A stretch of DNA of 64,000 bases from Acidobacteriota bacterium (GTDB lineage: Bacteria > Acidobacteriota > Thermoanaerobaculia > Multivoradales > Multivoraceae), in assembly GCA_029263415.1 (NCBI GenBank), contig JAJCXN010000054.1, positions 186,001-250,000 of the forward strand, given 5' to 3'. A model generated the notes under the pieces. The model did no database searches. It was not told the DNA's origin and was given only the letters and a program-made list of their open reading frames with translations. The position numbers were made by a program, and so were the translations under genes. Each line of letters begins with the position of its first letter. The first letter of the stretch is position 1. Below are positions 17,259 through 25,334 of this stretch, in pieces.

Positions 17259-18200
17259 CTATTCGTCAGGGACGGCGCGTAACACGGGGCCTCTTGGGGC
17301 CGAGGTCTTGCGACTGTCTGCATACTTGCGATCCAACAACTCCCAGACCTCGTTGATCTGCTCGAGCCGTTCATCGAGACGCTCGGTCCAGTGGCCCATG
17401 GCGGGTTTTCGCAGTTTCAACGAGCTGATGCGGAACGGCAGAGCTTCGAGTCGGAAGCTCGCTTCGCCAGCGAGGAGCTTGGCGGCCAGCAGCTCGCAGC
17501 CGTCTTTGACGTACTCATGGACGTCGCGCATGATTTCGCCGCTCAAGACGACCCGTGCTCGCTCGGTCTGAAGTTTGGCGTAGCCCTCTGCAGGCTCAAG
17601 AGGGAGCTCCCGGTCGCCGAGGATCGATTTGAGAAAGCGGCTGCCGTGAAGGGACTGGCCAGGATCGTGGATTTCCATAATGTCGCTCTCGAGATCTTCG
17701 TCACCAGCGTCAATCCAAGGTGTCTTGAACTCAGCAACGACGCCGAGCTTGCGAATCAACAGGGTGATCTTGCCGATCACCGAGTTGGCGGTGCTGCCGA
17801 TCTGGAGCACGTTGCCGTCGAGCACGGCTTCGACGATCTTTGAAGAGGGTCTTGCTTCTCGCAGGAGTTCTTCTTCGGCGAGGTTGCGTAACTCTTTGCG
17901 TTTGCGCGAACTGACGGTGTCAAATCCCGTCATTTCGATCTCGGTCGCGATCAGTCCTTGAAGGCGTTCGCGCAAGACGGTCGGATCGGGAGCAAGCTTG
18001 TCGATCCTCACGCGGAAAGCGAAGCGGTCATGACCGACGCGGTACTCAGCGCCAGATTCAAACGGAATGAAGCCGATCGACTCGCGGATTTCAGAGCCAG
18101 GGAGGATCTCTTTGAAGGCATGCTCATCGAACGGAAGTTCGCTGGTTTGCACCGGAACGTTGAAGCGGGTCAAGGAAGCGGAGCCGGAGAGGATTGGCAT
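17259..18200 (-). CDS. rdgC: RdgC-like recombination-associated protein
   Basis: A 313-residue protein from ATG 18200; the frame is open to 18275. The start (MPILSGSASLTRFNV) and the overall pattern of a mixed alpha/beta protein match RdgC. Further matches are RESIGFIPFE, the run VSSRKRKELRNLAEEELLREARPS and GKITLLIRKL. RdgC forms a dimeric ring on DNA and limits RecA loading. Length is close to the E. coli protein (303). The N-terminal motif is good but I could not compare the C-terminal domain, so the call is probable. It is convergent with the SDR gene. Confidence 0.7.
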   Translation of the reverse strand: MPILSGSASLTRFNVPVQTSELPFDEHAFKEILPGSEIRESIGFIPFESGAEYRVGHDRFAFRVRIDKLAPDPTVLRERLQGLIATEIEMTGFDTVSSRKRKELRNLAEEELLREARPSSKIVEAVLDGNVLQIGSTANSVIGKITLLIRKLGVVAEFKTPWIDAGDEDLESDIMEIHDPGQSLHGSRFLKSILGDRELPLEPAEGYAKLQTERARVVLSGEIMRDVHEYVKDGCELLAAKLLAGEASFRLEALPFRISSLKLRKPAMGHWTERLDERLEQINEVWELLDRKYADSRKTSAPRGPVLRAVPDE

Positions 18201-18497
18201 CGTCTGAGGGTCTTTCTGGGTGTTGACTATGGCGGCACATGAGGCCGAGTACTGCGGTGGCCGGGACTGTAGCAAGAGCGATGTCGCGTAGCCGTCAAGT
18301 CCTATCGTGGCGGGCGATGTGTGCGCTAGCTGTTGGGCCGTCGGCAGGAGCGTGGCGGGATGGCTAGAGCCGGTCTTGCGGTAGGTGTTTGAAGGTGCAG
18401 GTGCTGTGATTCGCTGCAGTTTGCAGCCTACTTGCGATGAGGGTTGCTGTCCGAAAACCGCGAGTCTCGTTGGGTGAGGTGAGCTACGATCACGCGC

Positions 18498-20093
18498 ATG
18501 ATGAAGACTACGGAAGCTGATTCAAAGGCGGGCCGGCTGTCGGTCGAACGATGTCATCAAGCGCGCGTCGAGCGAGATCCTGCGTTTGACGGTCGCTTCT
18601 TCTTTGCAGTGAACACCACCGGAATCTACTGCCGGCCGGTGTGTTCCGCCCGGCGCGCACTGGCCAAGAACGTCCAATACTTCGAGAGTGCTGCATCGGC
18701 TGCGAGTGCCGGGTTCAGGCCCTGCTTGCGGTGCAGGCCAGAACGGGCGCCGGCGGTCGTCGGTGGTGGACATGCACTGGTGGGCACGGCATTGCAGAGG
18801 ATCCAAGAAGGAGCGTTGGATGATGGGTCGGTCGCGGATCTGGCACAGCTGCTCCGGGTTGGGGAACGGCGGTTGCGTCGGCTGTTTGATGCCGAGCTGG
18901 GAGCCAGCCCCGCGCGGATAGCTGCCCATCGGCGGCTGCTGGTTGCGCGACAGATCTTGGAAGCGACCGAGACCAGTGTGATCGATGTAGCGTTCGCCTC
19001 GGGCTTCAACAGCTTGCGCCGCTTCAACGAAGCGTTCAAGGACGCCTTCGGTGTGCCGCCGCGTGCAGTGCGTGACGCCGCCGCGACCATCGACGGTGCG
19101 GATCTAGCGCTAACCTTGGGAGTGCGGAGCCCCTTTGACGGTCTAGGGCTGTTGAAGTTTCTGGCACTACGATCGATTCCCGGGGTCGAGCACGTCAAAC
19201 TGGACGACGGTGGTACCGGGAGTTATCGAAGGACGTTCCAACTCGGCAAGACCAGTGGTGTGCTGAACGTTGAGGTGGTAGCGGACGATGCGACGAGTGA
19301 GGCGAGTGCGACGCGTGAGGCGAGCCTGAACGTGCACGTCCGGTTTGCGGAGCGGCCTAAGCGGCTGCCCAACTTGCTTCCGCTCGTCGAACGGGTGAAG
19401 CACATTTTCGACCTCGGTTTCGACCCAAGTTGGCTCGCGGAGTTCAAAGACGACGCCACTCTTGGCAAGCCCTATATGGCGGCTCCCGGAATCCGTGTCC
19501 CGGGTTGTCTCGACCCGTTCGAGTTGTCCGTTCGCGCGGTGTTGGGTCAGCAAGTAACGGTGGCAGGAGCGACCACGTTGTCTGGTCGTATTGCGCAACG
19601 GTGGGGTACTCCGATCGATGCACCATCGCTTAGCGCGGCCGATGGCTCTTCACAGCCAGCGCTGTTGTTCCCCACTGCCGAAGCACTGGTGGACCAGCCC
19701 CTCGAGGAGATAGGTCTGCCGAAGTCACGCGCTAACACGCTCCGTGCAGTGGCCCGCTTCGCAATCAACCACAACGACGCATTCTCGCGCGATCAGGAAC
19801 TCGGTGAATTTGAGCGGAGGTTCTGTGAACTTCCCGGCATCGGACCGTGGACCGCGCACTACGTCGCCATGCGCGCCTTGCACGCCCGCGATGCGTTTCT
19901 CAAGGGCGATCTAGTCCTGCGCAAGGCGTTGGCTCTCGGTGGCGGCAAGGAGCTACCGAGTGCTCTGGAAGTTGAGCGGCGCAGTGAGTCGTGGAGGCCT
20001 TTTCGAGCCTACGCGGGCCTGTTGCTGTGGCGGGCCTATGGTGAAGATTTGGACAAGCAGAGGCGGTCGAAAGGTGCGGCAAGTAGGCAGTAG
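18498..20093 (+). CDS. Ada-type regulator fused to AlkA-like DNA glycosylase
   Basis: A 531-residue fusion. Residues about 15-75 are the Ada zinc/phosphotriester domain with four Cys (GIYCRPVC and RPCLRC). An AraC-type helix-turn-helix follows (about 95-185, ASGFNSLRRFNEAFKDAFG). AlkA N-terminal and HhH-GPD domains come next (about 200-500), with LPGIGPWTAHYVAMRAL and the catalytic Asp in FLKGDLVLRKAL. The protein probably senses methyl-phosphotriesters, activates transcription and excises alkylated bases. It lacks the C-terminal methyltransferase domain of E. coli Ada, which is encoded separately 48 bp downstream. Two ATG codons in a row allow a start at 18498 or 18501. Confidence 0.93.
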   Translation: MMKTTEADSKAGRLSVERCHQARVERDPAFDGRFFFAVNTTGIYCRPVCSARRALAKNVQYFESAASAASAGFRPCLRCRPERAPAVVGGGHALVGTALQRIQEGALDDGSVADLAQLLRVGERRLRRLFDAELGASPARIAAHRRLLVARQILEATETSVIDVAFASGFNSLRRFNEAFKDAFGVPPRAVRDAAATIDGADLALTLGVRSPFDGLGLLKFLALRSIPGVEHVKLDDGGTGSYRRTFQLGKTSGVLNVEVVADDATSEASATREASLNVHVRFAERPKRLPNLLPLVERVKHIFDLGFDPSWLAEFKDDATLGKPYMAAPGIRVPGCLDPFELSVRAVLGQQVTVAGATTLSGRIAQRWGTPIDAPSLSAADGSSQPALLFPTAEALVDQPLEEIGLPKSRANTLRAVARFAINHNDAFSRDQELGEFERRFCELPGIGPWTAHYVAMRALHARDAFLKGDLVLRKALALGGGKELPSALEVERRSESWRPFRAYAGLLLWRAYGEDLDKQRRSKGAASRQ

Positions 20094-20141
20094 ATTTGGG
20101 TTGAACACGAGAGAAACACAGTCAAACTTCGGAGACAGATC

Positions 20142-20651
20142 ATGCGATACACATACCTCGAATCCCCGGTCGGCAGCCTTCTGCTGGCGGGCTCCATGAG
20201 CGGGCCGAAAGAGGCCTTGCAGGTCATCGGGTTTCCGGGCGGCAAGATGCGAGTCGAACCCCTAGCTGAGTGGCGGCGGGACGACGATGCCTTTCCCAAA
20301 GCGAGGCGTCAACTCACCGAATACTTCAACGGCAAGCGCGATGCATTCTCACTCGACCTTGCACCTCAAGGGACCGAGTTTCAAGTCGAGGTGTGGAACG
20401 CGCTCGCGCAGATTCCCTATGGCACCACCGTGTCCTATCGCGATATTGCTGAGCAGATTGGCAGACCGGCGGCGACCCGAGCGGTGGGTGCTGCGAATGG
20501 CAAGAATCCGCTGCCGATCGTTCTGCCGTGCCATCGAGTGGTGGGGGCTGACGGTTCACTCACTGGTTTTGGCGGTGGGCTCGACACGAAGCGGTTTCTG
20601 TTGGAACTTGAAGGAGCCGACATCGCAGGGCAGACAGCCCTAGAGCTTTAG
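20142..20651 (+). CDS. ogt: Methylated-DNA-[protein]-cysteine S-methyltransferase
   Basis: A 169-residue protein with the methyl-accepting C130 in LPCHRVVGADGSLTG. The DNA-binding helix region (YGTTVSYRDIAEQIGRPAATRAVGAANGKNP, residues about 90-120) carries the Arg finger. It removes methyl groups from O6-methylguanine in a suicidal reaction. It lies just after the Ada-AlkA fusion on the same strand, so both probably respond together to alkylation damage. Length and motifs are normal for Ogt. Confidence 0.95.
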   Translation: MRYTYLESPVGSLLLAGSMSGPKEALQVIGFPGGKMRVEPLAEWRRDDDAFPKARRQLTEYFNGKRDAFSLDLAPQGTEFQVEVWNALAQIPYGTTVSYRDIAEQIGRPAATRAVGAANGKNPLPIVLPCHRVVGADGSLTGFGGGLDTKRFLLELEGADIAGQTALEL

Positions 20652-20676
20652 TGTTCTTAACTCTCTAAGCCAAACC

Positions 20677-20710
20677 CCTAACTGGCTAAAGGCCCTAACT
20701 GGCTAAAGGC
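20677..20710. repeat. Two adjacent 17-bp repeats
   Basis: CCTAACTGGCTAAAGGC is repeated exactly at 20677-20693 and 20694-20710, between the convergent ogt and MFS genes. A degenerate third copy may follow (CTAAGAGCACTCTAGGCC). No terminator-like T-run is present. Confidence 0.88.
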
Positions 20711-20721
20711 CTAAGAGCACT

Positions 20722-21996
20722 CTAGGCCGGGTCCTCGGCCAGCTCAGCGAGTTCTTGCTCCAAGCGGAGTTCCTGGGCTCGTTTGAGGCTCGCCGGCGTT
20801 CGAGCGATCAGGCGACGCCCGAAGATCACAGCACCAACGATCACCAAGGTCCCGCCTGCGCCGATAACCAGTGGTTCCCCGATGCGGTCGGCAAGAAATC
20901 CAGCGAGCAAACCGGTGAGCGGAAAGATTCCGAGTAACAGCGCTGAGTGCAGAGACATCACCCGGCCTCGCAACCGATCGGGTACCAGCGTCTGCAGCAG
21001 GGTGTTGACCGAAGCCAGTTGGATGATGAACGACAGGCCGATCAAGACCAGCACCGGGAATGCAGTGGTCAGACTACGGGTGAATGACAATGCGACCAGA
21101 CCGGTGCCAAAGCCGATGCCCGCAAACATGCTCCAGCGATCGAGACCCTCCACCTCTAGACGGGCCGCGAGCCGCAATGCACCAGTGAGCGCGCCGAGGG
21201 CGATTGCAACCTGCAGCGTTGAGTACGTCTCGGGTCCTCCGGACAACGCACGACGCGCGAACGATGGCATCAGCACACCGTAGGGCATCCCGAATGCGGC
21301 CACCGCGACCAACGCTCCCAGGGCGGCGCGCATGGCAGGTTCTTGGCGAACGTAGGCCATACCTTCGGCGATTTCGCCGAAGATTCCTTTGATAGCCGCG
21401 GTGACTTTCGGGCGCTTCTTGAGCTCCATCATCAATAGCGCTGCGACGATGAACAAGCCGGCTACAGCGTTTCCCAAGAAGCACCAGCCTTCCCCGACCC
21501 ACGGAATCAACACGCCAGCGACTGCTGGTCCAGCCAGGCGCGCAATGTTGAACAGCGCCGAATTGAGCGCTATGGCATTGGACAGGTCGTCTCGCGAGAC
21601 TAAGTCTGGGAGGAACGCGTGGCGGGTGGGGATCTCGATCGCTCGTGCCAATCCCGCTGCTAGAGCCAGTGCGACTACATGCCATGGCACGACCACACCG
21701 GTCACCGTCAGGATGCCGAGCACGATAGACGTGCTGAGCGCGGCGATCTGAGTGAAGATCAGGATGCGTCGCCGGTCGTAGCGATCGGCCATCGCACCGG
21801 CCACAGGTCCGAAGACGAGACCTGGCCCCTGCATGGCAAGTGTGGTGATCGCCACGGCTGCTGCCGAATCGGTCAGACGGAATACGAGCCAAGCCATCGC
21901 GGTGTATTGCATCCACAGGCCGCTGAGCGAAACGACCTGGCCGCCGTAGAACAAGCGGAAGTTCTGGTGGCGGAAAGCTCTAGTGATGGCGGGCAT
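20722..21996 (-). CDS. MFS transporter
   Basis: A 424-residue major facilitator with about 12 hydrophobic segments. The loop motif DRYDRRRILIF follows GPVAGAMA between segments 2 and 3, as in the EntS/MFS_3 group of exporters. The second-half equivalent is PDRLRGRVMSLHS. The cytoplasmic C-terminus is Glu/Leu-rich. It is likely an exporter, but the substrate is unknown. No regulator gene is adjacent. Confidence 0.9.
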   Translation of the reverse strand: MPAITRAFRHQNFRLFYGGQVVSLSGLWMQYTAMAWLVFRLTDSAAAVAITTLAMQGPGLVFGPVAGAMADRYDRRRILIFTQIAALSTSIVLGILTVTGVVVPWHVVALALAAGLARAIEIPTRHAFLPDLVSRDDLSNAIALNSALFNIARLAGPAVAGVLIPWVGEGWCFLGNAVAGLFIVAALLMMELKKRPKVTAAIKGIFGEIAEGMAYVRQEPAMRAALGALVAVAAFGMPYGVLMPSFARRALSGGPETYSTLQVAIALGALTGALRLAARLEVEGLDRWSMFAGIGFGTGLVALSFTRSLTTAFPVLVLIGLSFIIQLASVNTLLQTLVPDRLRGRVMSLHSALLLGIFPLTGLLAGFLADRIGEPLVIGAGGTLVIVGAVIFGRRLIARTPASLKRAQELRLEQELAELAEDPA

Positions 21997-22141
21997 GAGG
22001 CACGCGAGGGTAGCAGGCGCGTGCTCGAATCAATCTGCCAAATCGATCTACACCACGTCAACCCGCTCCAGTCAATCCGCCCCATCAATCCGCCCGATTC
22101 AGTTCGGCCGAATCAATCGGCCCAGCCATTTTGATTTGGCC

Positions 22142-22675
22142 CTATTCGGCTCGGGCCGCGAAGACCTGGGTGAAAAACAGGGTTCCGTCGTTTGCTTCTG
22201 CCACTCCGACTCCGGTGACGTCGTACTTGCCCAAGATGTTGCGACGGTGTCCTCTGCTCTTCATCCAGCCCTCGACGGCAATGGCAACAGGGTCGTCGTA
22301 GCCGCGATTGCGTGCAACGTTCTCTCCGATGGTGCTGGCGCTGATGAATTCGCCCACCTTCTTGGCTCGAGCCTTTGAACCGCGATGGCCAAAGTCAACC
22401 TTGCTTTGGGCCATGCGATAGCTGTGCTCCCGAGCGATTGCGTCGAACGAGGAGAGCCGGTGGAGCGGAGTTCGAGCGCTCTGGCGTCGCTGGTGTTCGA
22501 CCGCGAGGTACAGCCGCCTCTCGAGCGCCGAGATGCTGCGGTCGAGAGACTTCTGGTCGGCCGAGGCGTATCCAGCAGGAGACGTCTTACAACTCAGTAA
22601 AGAGCAGGCGATCACAGTCAAGGTGATTGCCAGGATAACGATCCTAGGTGCTACTGGCCTCGTCGGATGCCTCAT
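22142..22675 (-). CDS. CAP-domain (SCP/PR-1-like) lipoprotein
   Basis: A 177-residue protein with a signal and lipobox near SLLSC. The CAP domain follows: FDAIAREHSYRMAQSKVDFGHRG carries the first His, STIGENVARNRG the GEN motif, and AVEGWMKSRGHRRNIL the second His. The end, GVGVAEANDGTLFFTQVFA, is also typical. CAP proteins are secreted and their biochemical role in bacteria is mostly unknown. Length is standard for a single-domain bacterial CAP protein. Confidence 0.9.
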   Translation of the reverse strand: MRHPTRPVAPRIVILAITLTVIACSLLSCKTSPAGYASADQKSLDRSISALERRLYLAVEHQRRQSARTPLHRLSSFDAIAREHSYRMAQSKVDFGHRGSKARAKKVGEFISASTIGENVARNRGYDDPVAIAVEGWMKSRGHRRNILGKYDVTGVGVAEANDGTLFFTQVFAARAE

Positions 22676-22786
22676 GAGTGCTGTACTTGTGCAGTGTTTG
22701 TTGGCCGCGGACTCAGCGTCGCCGATGCTGTCATCATAGAGCGACGTTCAGGCCGGTGCAGGCTTTGGCCTGATGACTTATGGCTA

Positions 22787-23875
22787 ATGGAGATGCTCTT
22801 GCCAACACAACACCGCGCTACCTCAATTCCGATCTACGGACTCTTGGGCTTAGTGATCGGAGTCGGGATTACGGCCGCTAGTGCTGCCGGTGCTCAGGGG
22901 CCCGTGTCTGTTGAGCGCTTTGCAAAGAACCCGTTGATCGTGCCCGACATGGACCAGCGCATGGGCAAGAACGTGGAAGGGCCGTCTTTGGTGAAGGCCC
23001 CCGCTTGGCTAGCCGAGAAGCTTGGCAGTTTCTACCTCTATTTCGCGGACCACAAGGGGCGCTACATCCGGTTGGCTACGGCCGATGCGATTGCAGGGCC
23101 TTGGTCGATGTACGAGCCTGGAACACTGACACTCGAGCGATCGCACTTCTTGACTCAAGCCCCTGACGCACCCGAGACGGTGAGCGAAAGTGCGTCGGAG
23201 GGATACGCCACCAGTGCTCGCCCCGGGGTCTTCAGCGCGGCCCAACGATCGACGATTCCCCATATTGCATCGCCCGATGTTCATGTGCGCGATGACCTTG
23301 AGAAGATCGTCATGTATTACCACGGCCTCGAGAGCGCCGCGATGCAAGTGACACGGGTTGCGACCTCAAGCGATGGAATTCACTTCGAAGCGCAGGAGCC
23401 GATTCTTGGTCGTCCGTACTTCCGAGCATTCTTCTATGACGGCTATTGGTACGCGTTGGCGATGCCCGGGCAGTTCTACCGATCCAACGACGGGTTGAAC
23501 GACTTTAGCGCCGGGCCGATGCGGTTCAATCCGAAGATGAGGCACTCCGCGGTCACGGTACGCGGCGACGTATTGTGGGTTTTCTGGACTCAAGCAGGCG
23601 ATGAGCCGGAGCGGATTCTGCTCAGTAGGGTTGATCTTCGGGGTGATTGGATGCAATGGCAGGAGAGCGAGCCAGTGGAGGTCTTGCGCCCCGAGCTCGA
23701 CTGGGAAGGGTCCGAGCTACCGCTCGAACCCTCGGTGCGCGGAGCGGTCAACGTTCCAGTTCATCAGCTGCGCGACCCGGCAATCTTCGTTGAAGGCGAG
23801 CAGTCCTACCTGCTGTATGCGGTCAAGGGCGAGTCTGGGATCGCAGGTGCTCGACTTCGGTTTCTCGACCGGTGA
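22787..23875 (+). CDS. Exported GH43-like five-bladed beta-propeller protein
   Basis: A 362-residue protein from ATG 22787 (ATG 22793 is also possible). The signal peptide (YGLLGLVIGVGITAASAAGAQG) fits this start better than the upstream frame opening at 22667. FAKNPLIVPDMD, LYFADHKGRYIRLATADAIAGPWSMYEPG, SPDVHVRD and the later blades resemble GH43/GH117-type propellers. Catalytic residues were not confirmed, so a glycosidase activity is only suggested. Its last 4 nt overlap the next gene, suggesting translational coupling. Confidence 0.7.
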   Translation: MEMLLPTQHRATSIPIYGLLGLVIGVGITAASAAGAQGPVSVERFAKNPLIVPDMDQRMGKNVEGPSLVKAPAWLAEKLGSFYLYFADHKGRYIRLATADAIAGPWSMYEPGTLTLERSHFLTQAPDAPETVSESASEGYATSARPGVFSAAQRSTIPHIASPDVHVRDDLEKIVMYYHGLESAAMQVTRVATSSDGIHFEAQEPILGRPYFRAFFYDGYWYALAMPGQFYRSNDGLNDFSAGPMRFNPKMRHSAVTVRGDVLWVFWTQAGDEPERILLSRVDLRGDWMQWQESEPVEVLRPELDWEGSELPLEPSVRGAVNVPVHQLRDPAIFVEGEQSYLLYAVKGESGIAGARLRFLDR

Positions 23876-25311
23876 TAGCCAACGATCCATTGGTTCTGCG
23901 TTCCTCGAGAGTGTTGCAGGCGGACGGCACGTTTGTGCCGGCGTCGATTCATATCGAAGGCGCGATCATCACCCGCGTGGGCGACCACACCGTGCCCGTC
24001 GTAGGAGAGAGCACCAAGGTCATCGACTTTGGTGCGAAGCCGATCACTCCCGCCTTCGTCAACGCTCATACCCACGTTTCTCTGGGGTTCCTGCGCGGTG
24101 TCGATTTGTCGCGCCCGTCCGCCGGCAACCTGGTTGAAGATTTCTTCTTTCGAATCGAAAAGGATCTGGAACCCGAAGCGGTTCGAGCCTTTGCACGCAT
24201 GGGGGCTTACGAGTGCCTTCTGAGCGGAATCGGTTTGGTCTGGGACCACTACTACTTTGCCGATGTGATCGTTGAAGCGTTGAGCGATGTGGGTCTTGCT
24301 GGGGTGGTGGCGCCGACCCTGCAAGATCTGGCGGGTCCTGGGGTTGATCAGCTTGAAGCACAGCTTGAGGCTACCGAGCGGATTGCCAACGATGAGGCGC
24401 TCAAGGGCCGCGGGATCTTTGCTGCGCTCGGTCCTCACGCGACCGACACGGTCAGTGCCGAGTTGTGGCAACGGCTAGCAACAGTTGCCGAGCGACTGCA
24501 CATTCCCGTGCACAGTCACGCTGCGCAGTCGGCAGAAGAGTGCCTGCGCGTGCTTGAGCGGACCGGCATGTCACCCTTGAGTTGGCTGAGAGATCTTGGT
24601 GTATTCGAACGCAGTCCGCACACGGTGCTGGTGCACTGTCTCTACGCTCGCGATCAAGACCTAGCGGCGGTGGATCGGGAGACTACGACCCTCGGGTTCT
24701 GCCCTTATGCGCAACGTATCTTTGGTTTCCCTGCCGACCCGCGCAGGTGGTCAGAAGCAGGGATCGATTGGTTTGTCGCGACCGACACCTCGGCAGGCAA
24801 TGATTCGATGAACTTGCAGAAGGAGCTTCGAGCGGTGGCGGAACTGCGAACGTCACCGACCAGCTATTCGCCAGAGCTTGCGAGGCTCCATGCCGAGCCG
24901 ACCGGAGCAGGCTTAGCCGCGGGACTGGAGCGCACCCTTGCCGCGCGCGATGCCACGTTCTTGAGGGCCGCTGAGTTGGCGGAGCCGGAGAGATTGCTGT
25001 CACGCGTTTGGGGTATTCCGGGAGCTCTCCATCCCGGTGTCCGAGCCGGTGTTCTCGAGGCCGGCGCTTTGGCGAGTGTGCTCGTGTGGAATACCGATCA
25101 TCCGGCGTTCTGGCCGGCCGAAACCGACCGTGCCGTGCTCCAAGCATTAGCCATGGGGGACACCCTTGGAGCGCTCGATACCGCCGTTGTCTGCGGCAAG
25201 ATCATGGGCGAGGTGGGCGACTTCGCTGGGGCAATCCTCCGCTCGGAAACCTACCGTTGGGCAAGAGACGAGGCGAATGCCCGCTACGCCGAGGTGGCCG
25301 GTCGGCTCTGA
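23872..25311 (+). CDS. Amidohydrolase (AtzA/TrzN/MtaD superfamily)
   Basis: A 479-residue enzyme starting at GTG 23872, which overlaps the previous stop codon (GTGA). Metal ligands are visible: HxH in VNAHTHVSLG, His in VHSHAAQS, His in VLVHCLY and Asp in VATDTSAGN. The family deaminates or dechlorinates N-heterocycles, or hydrolyses related substrates such as S-adenosylhomocysteine, guanine and triazines. The particular substrate cannot be told. Coupling to the exported propeller gene upstream gives no clear pathway. Confidence 0.85.
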   Translation: MIANDPLVLRSSRVLQADGTFVPASIHIEGAIITRVGDHTVPVVGESTKVIDFGAKPITPAFVNAHTHVSLGFLRGVDLSRPSAGNLVEDFFFRIEKDLEPEAVRAFARMGAYECLLSGIGLVWDHYYFADVIVEALSDVGLAGVVAPTLQDLAGPGVDQLEAQLEATERIANDEALKGRGIFAALGPHATDTVSAELWQRLATVAERLHIPVHSHAAQSAEECLRVLERTGMSPLSWLRDLGVFERSPHTVLVHCLYARDQDLAAVDRETTTLGFCPYAQRIFGFPADPRRWSEAGIDWFVATDTSAGNDSMNLQKELRAVAELRTSPTSYSPELARLHAEPTGAGLAAGLERTLAARDATFLRAAELAEPERLLSRVWGIPGALHPGVRAGVLEAGALASVLVWNTDHPAFWPAETDRAVLQALAMGDTLGALDTAVVCGKIMGEVGDFAGAILRSETYRWARDEANARYAEVAGRL

Positions 25312-25334
25312 GCCGCGCGGCCGACGTTGCAGCG

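Noticed and set aside
25302-25325. GTCGGC/GCCGAC stem between amidohydrolase and icmF as terminator
   Set aside because: No T-run on either side; it partly overlaps coding sequence.
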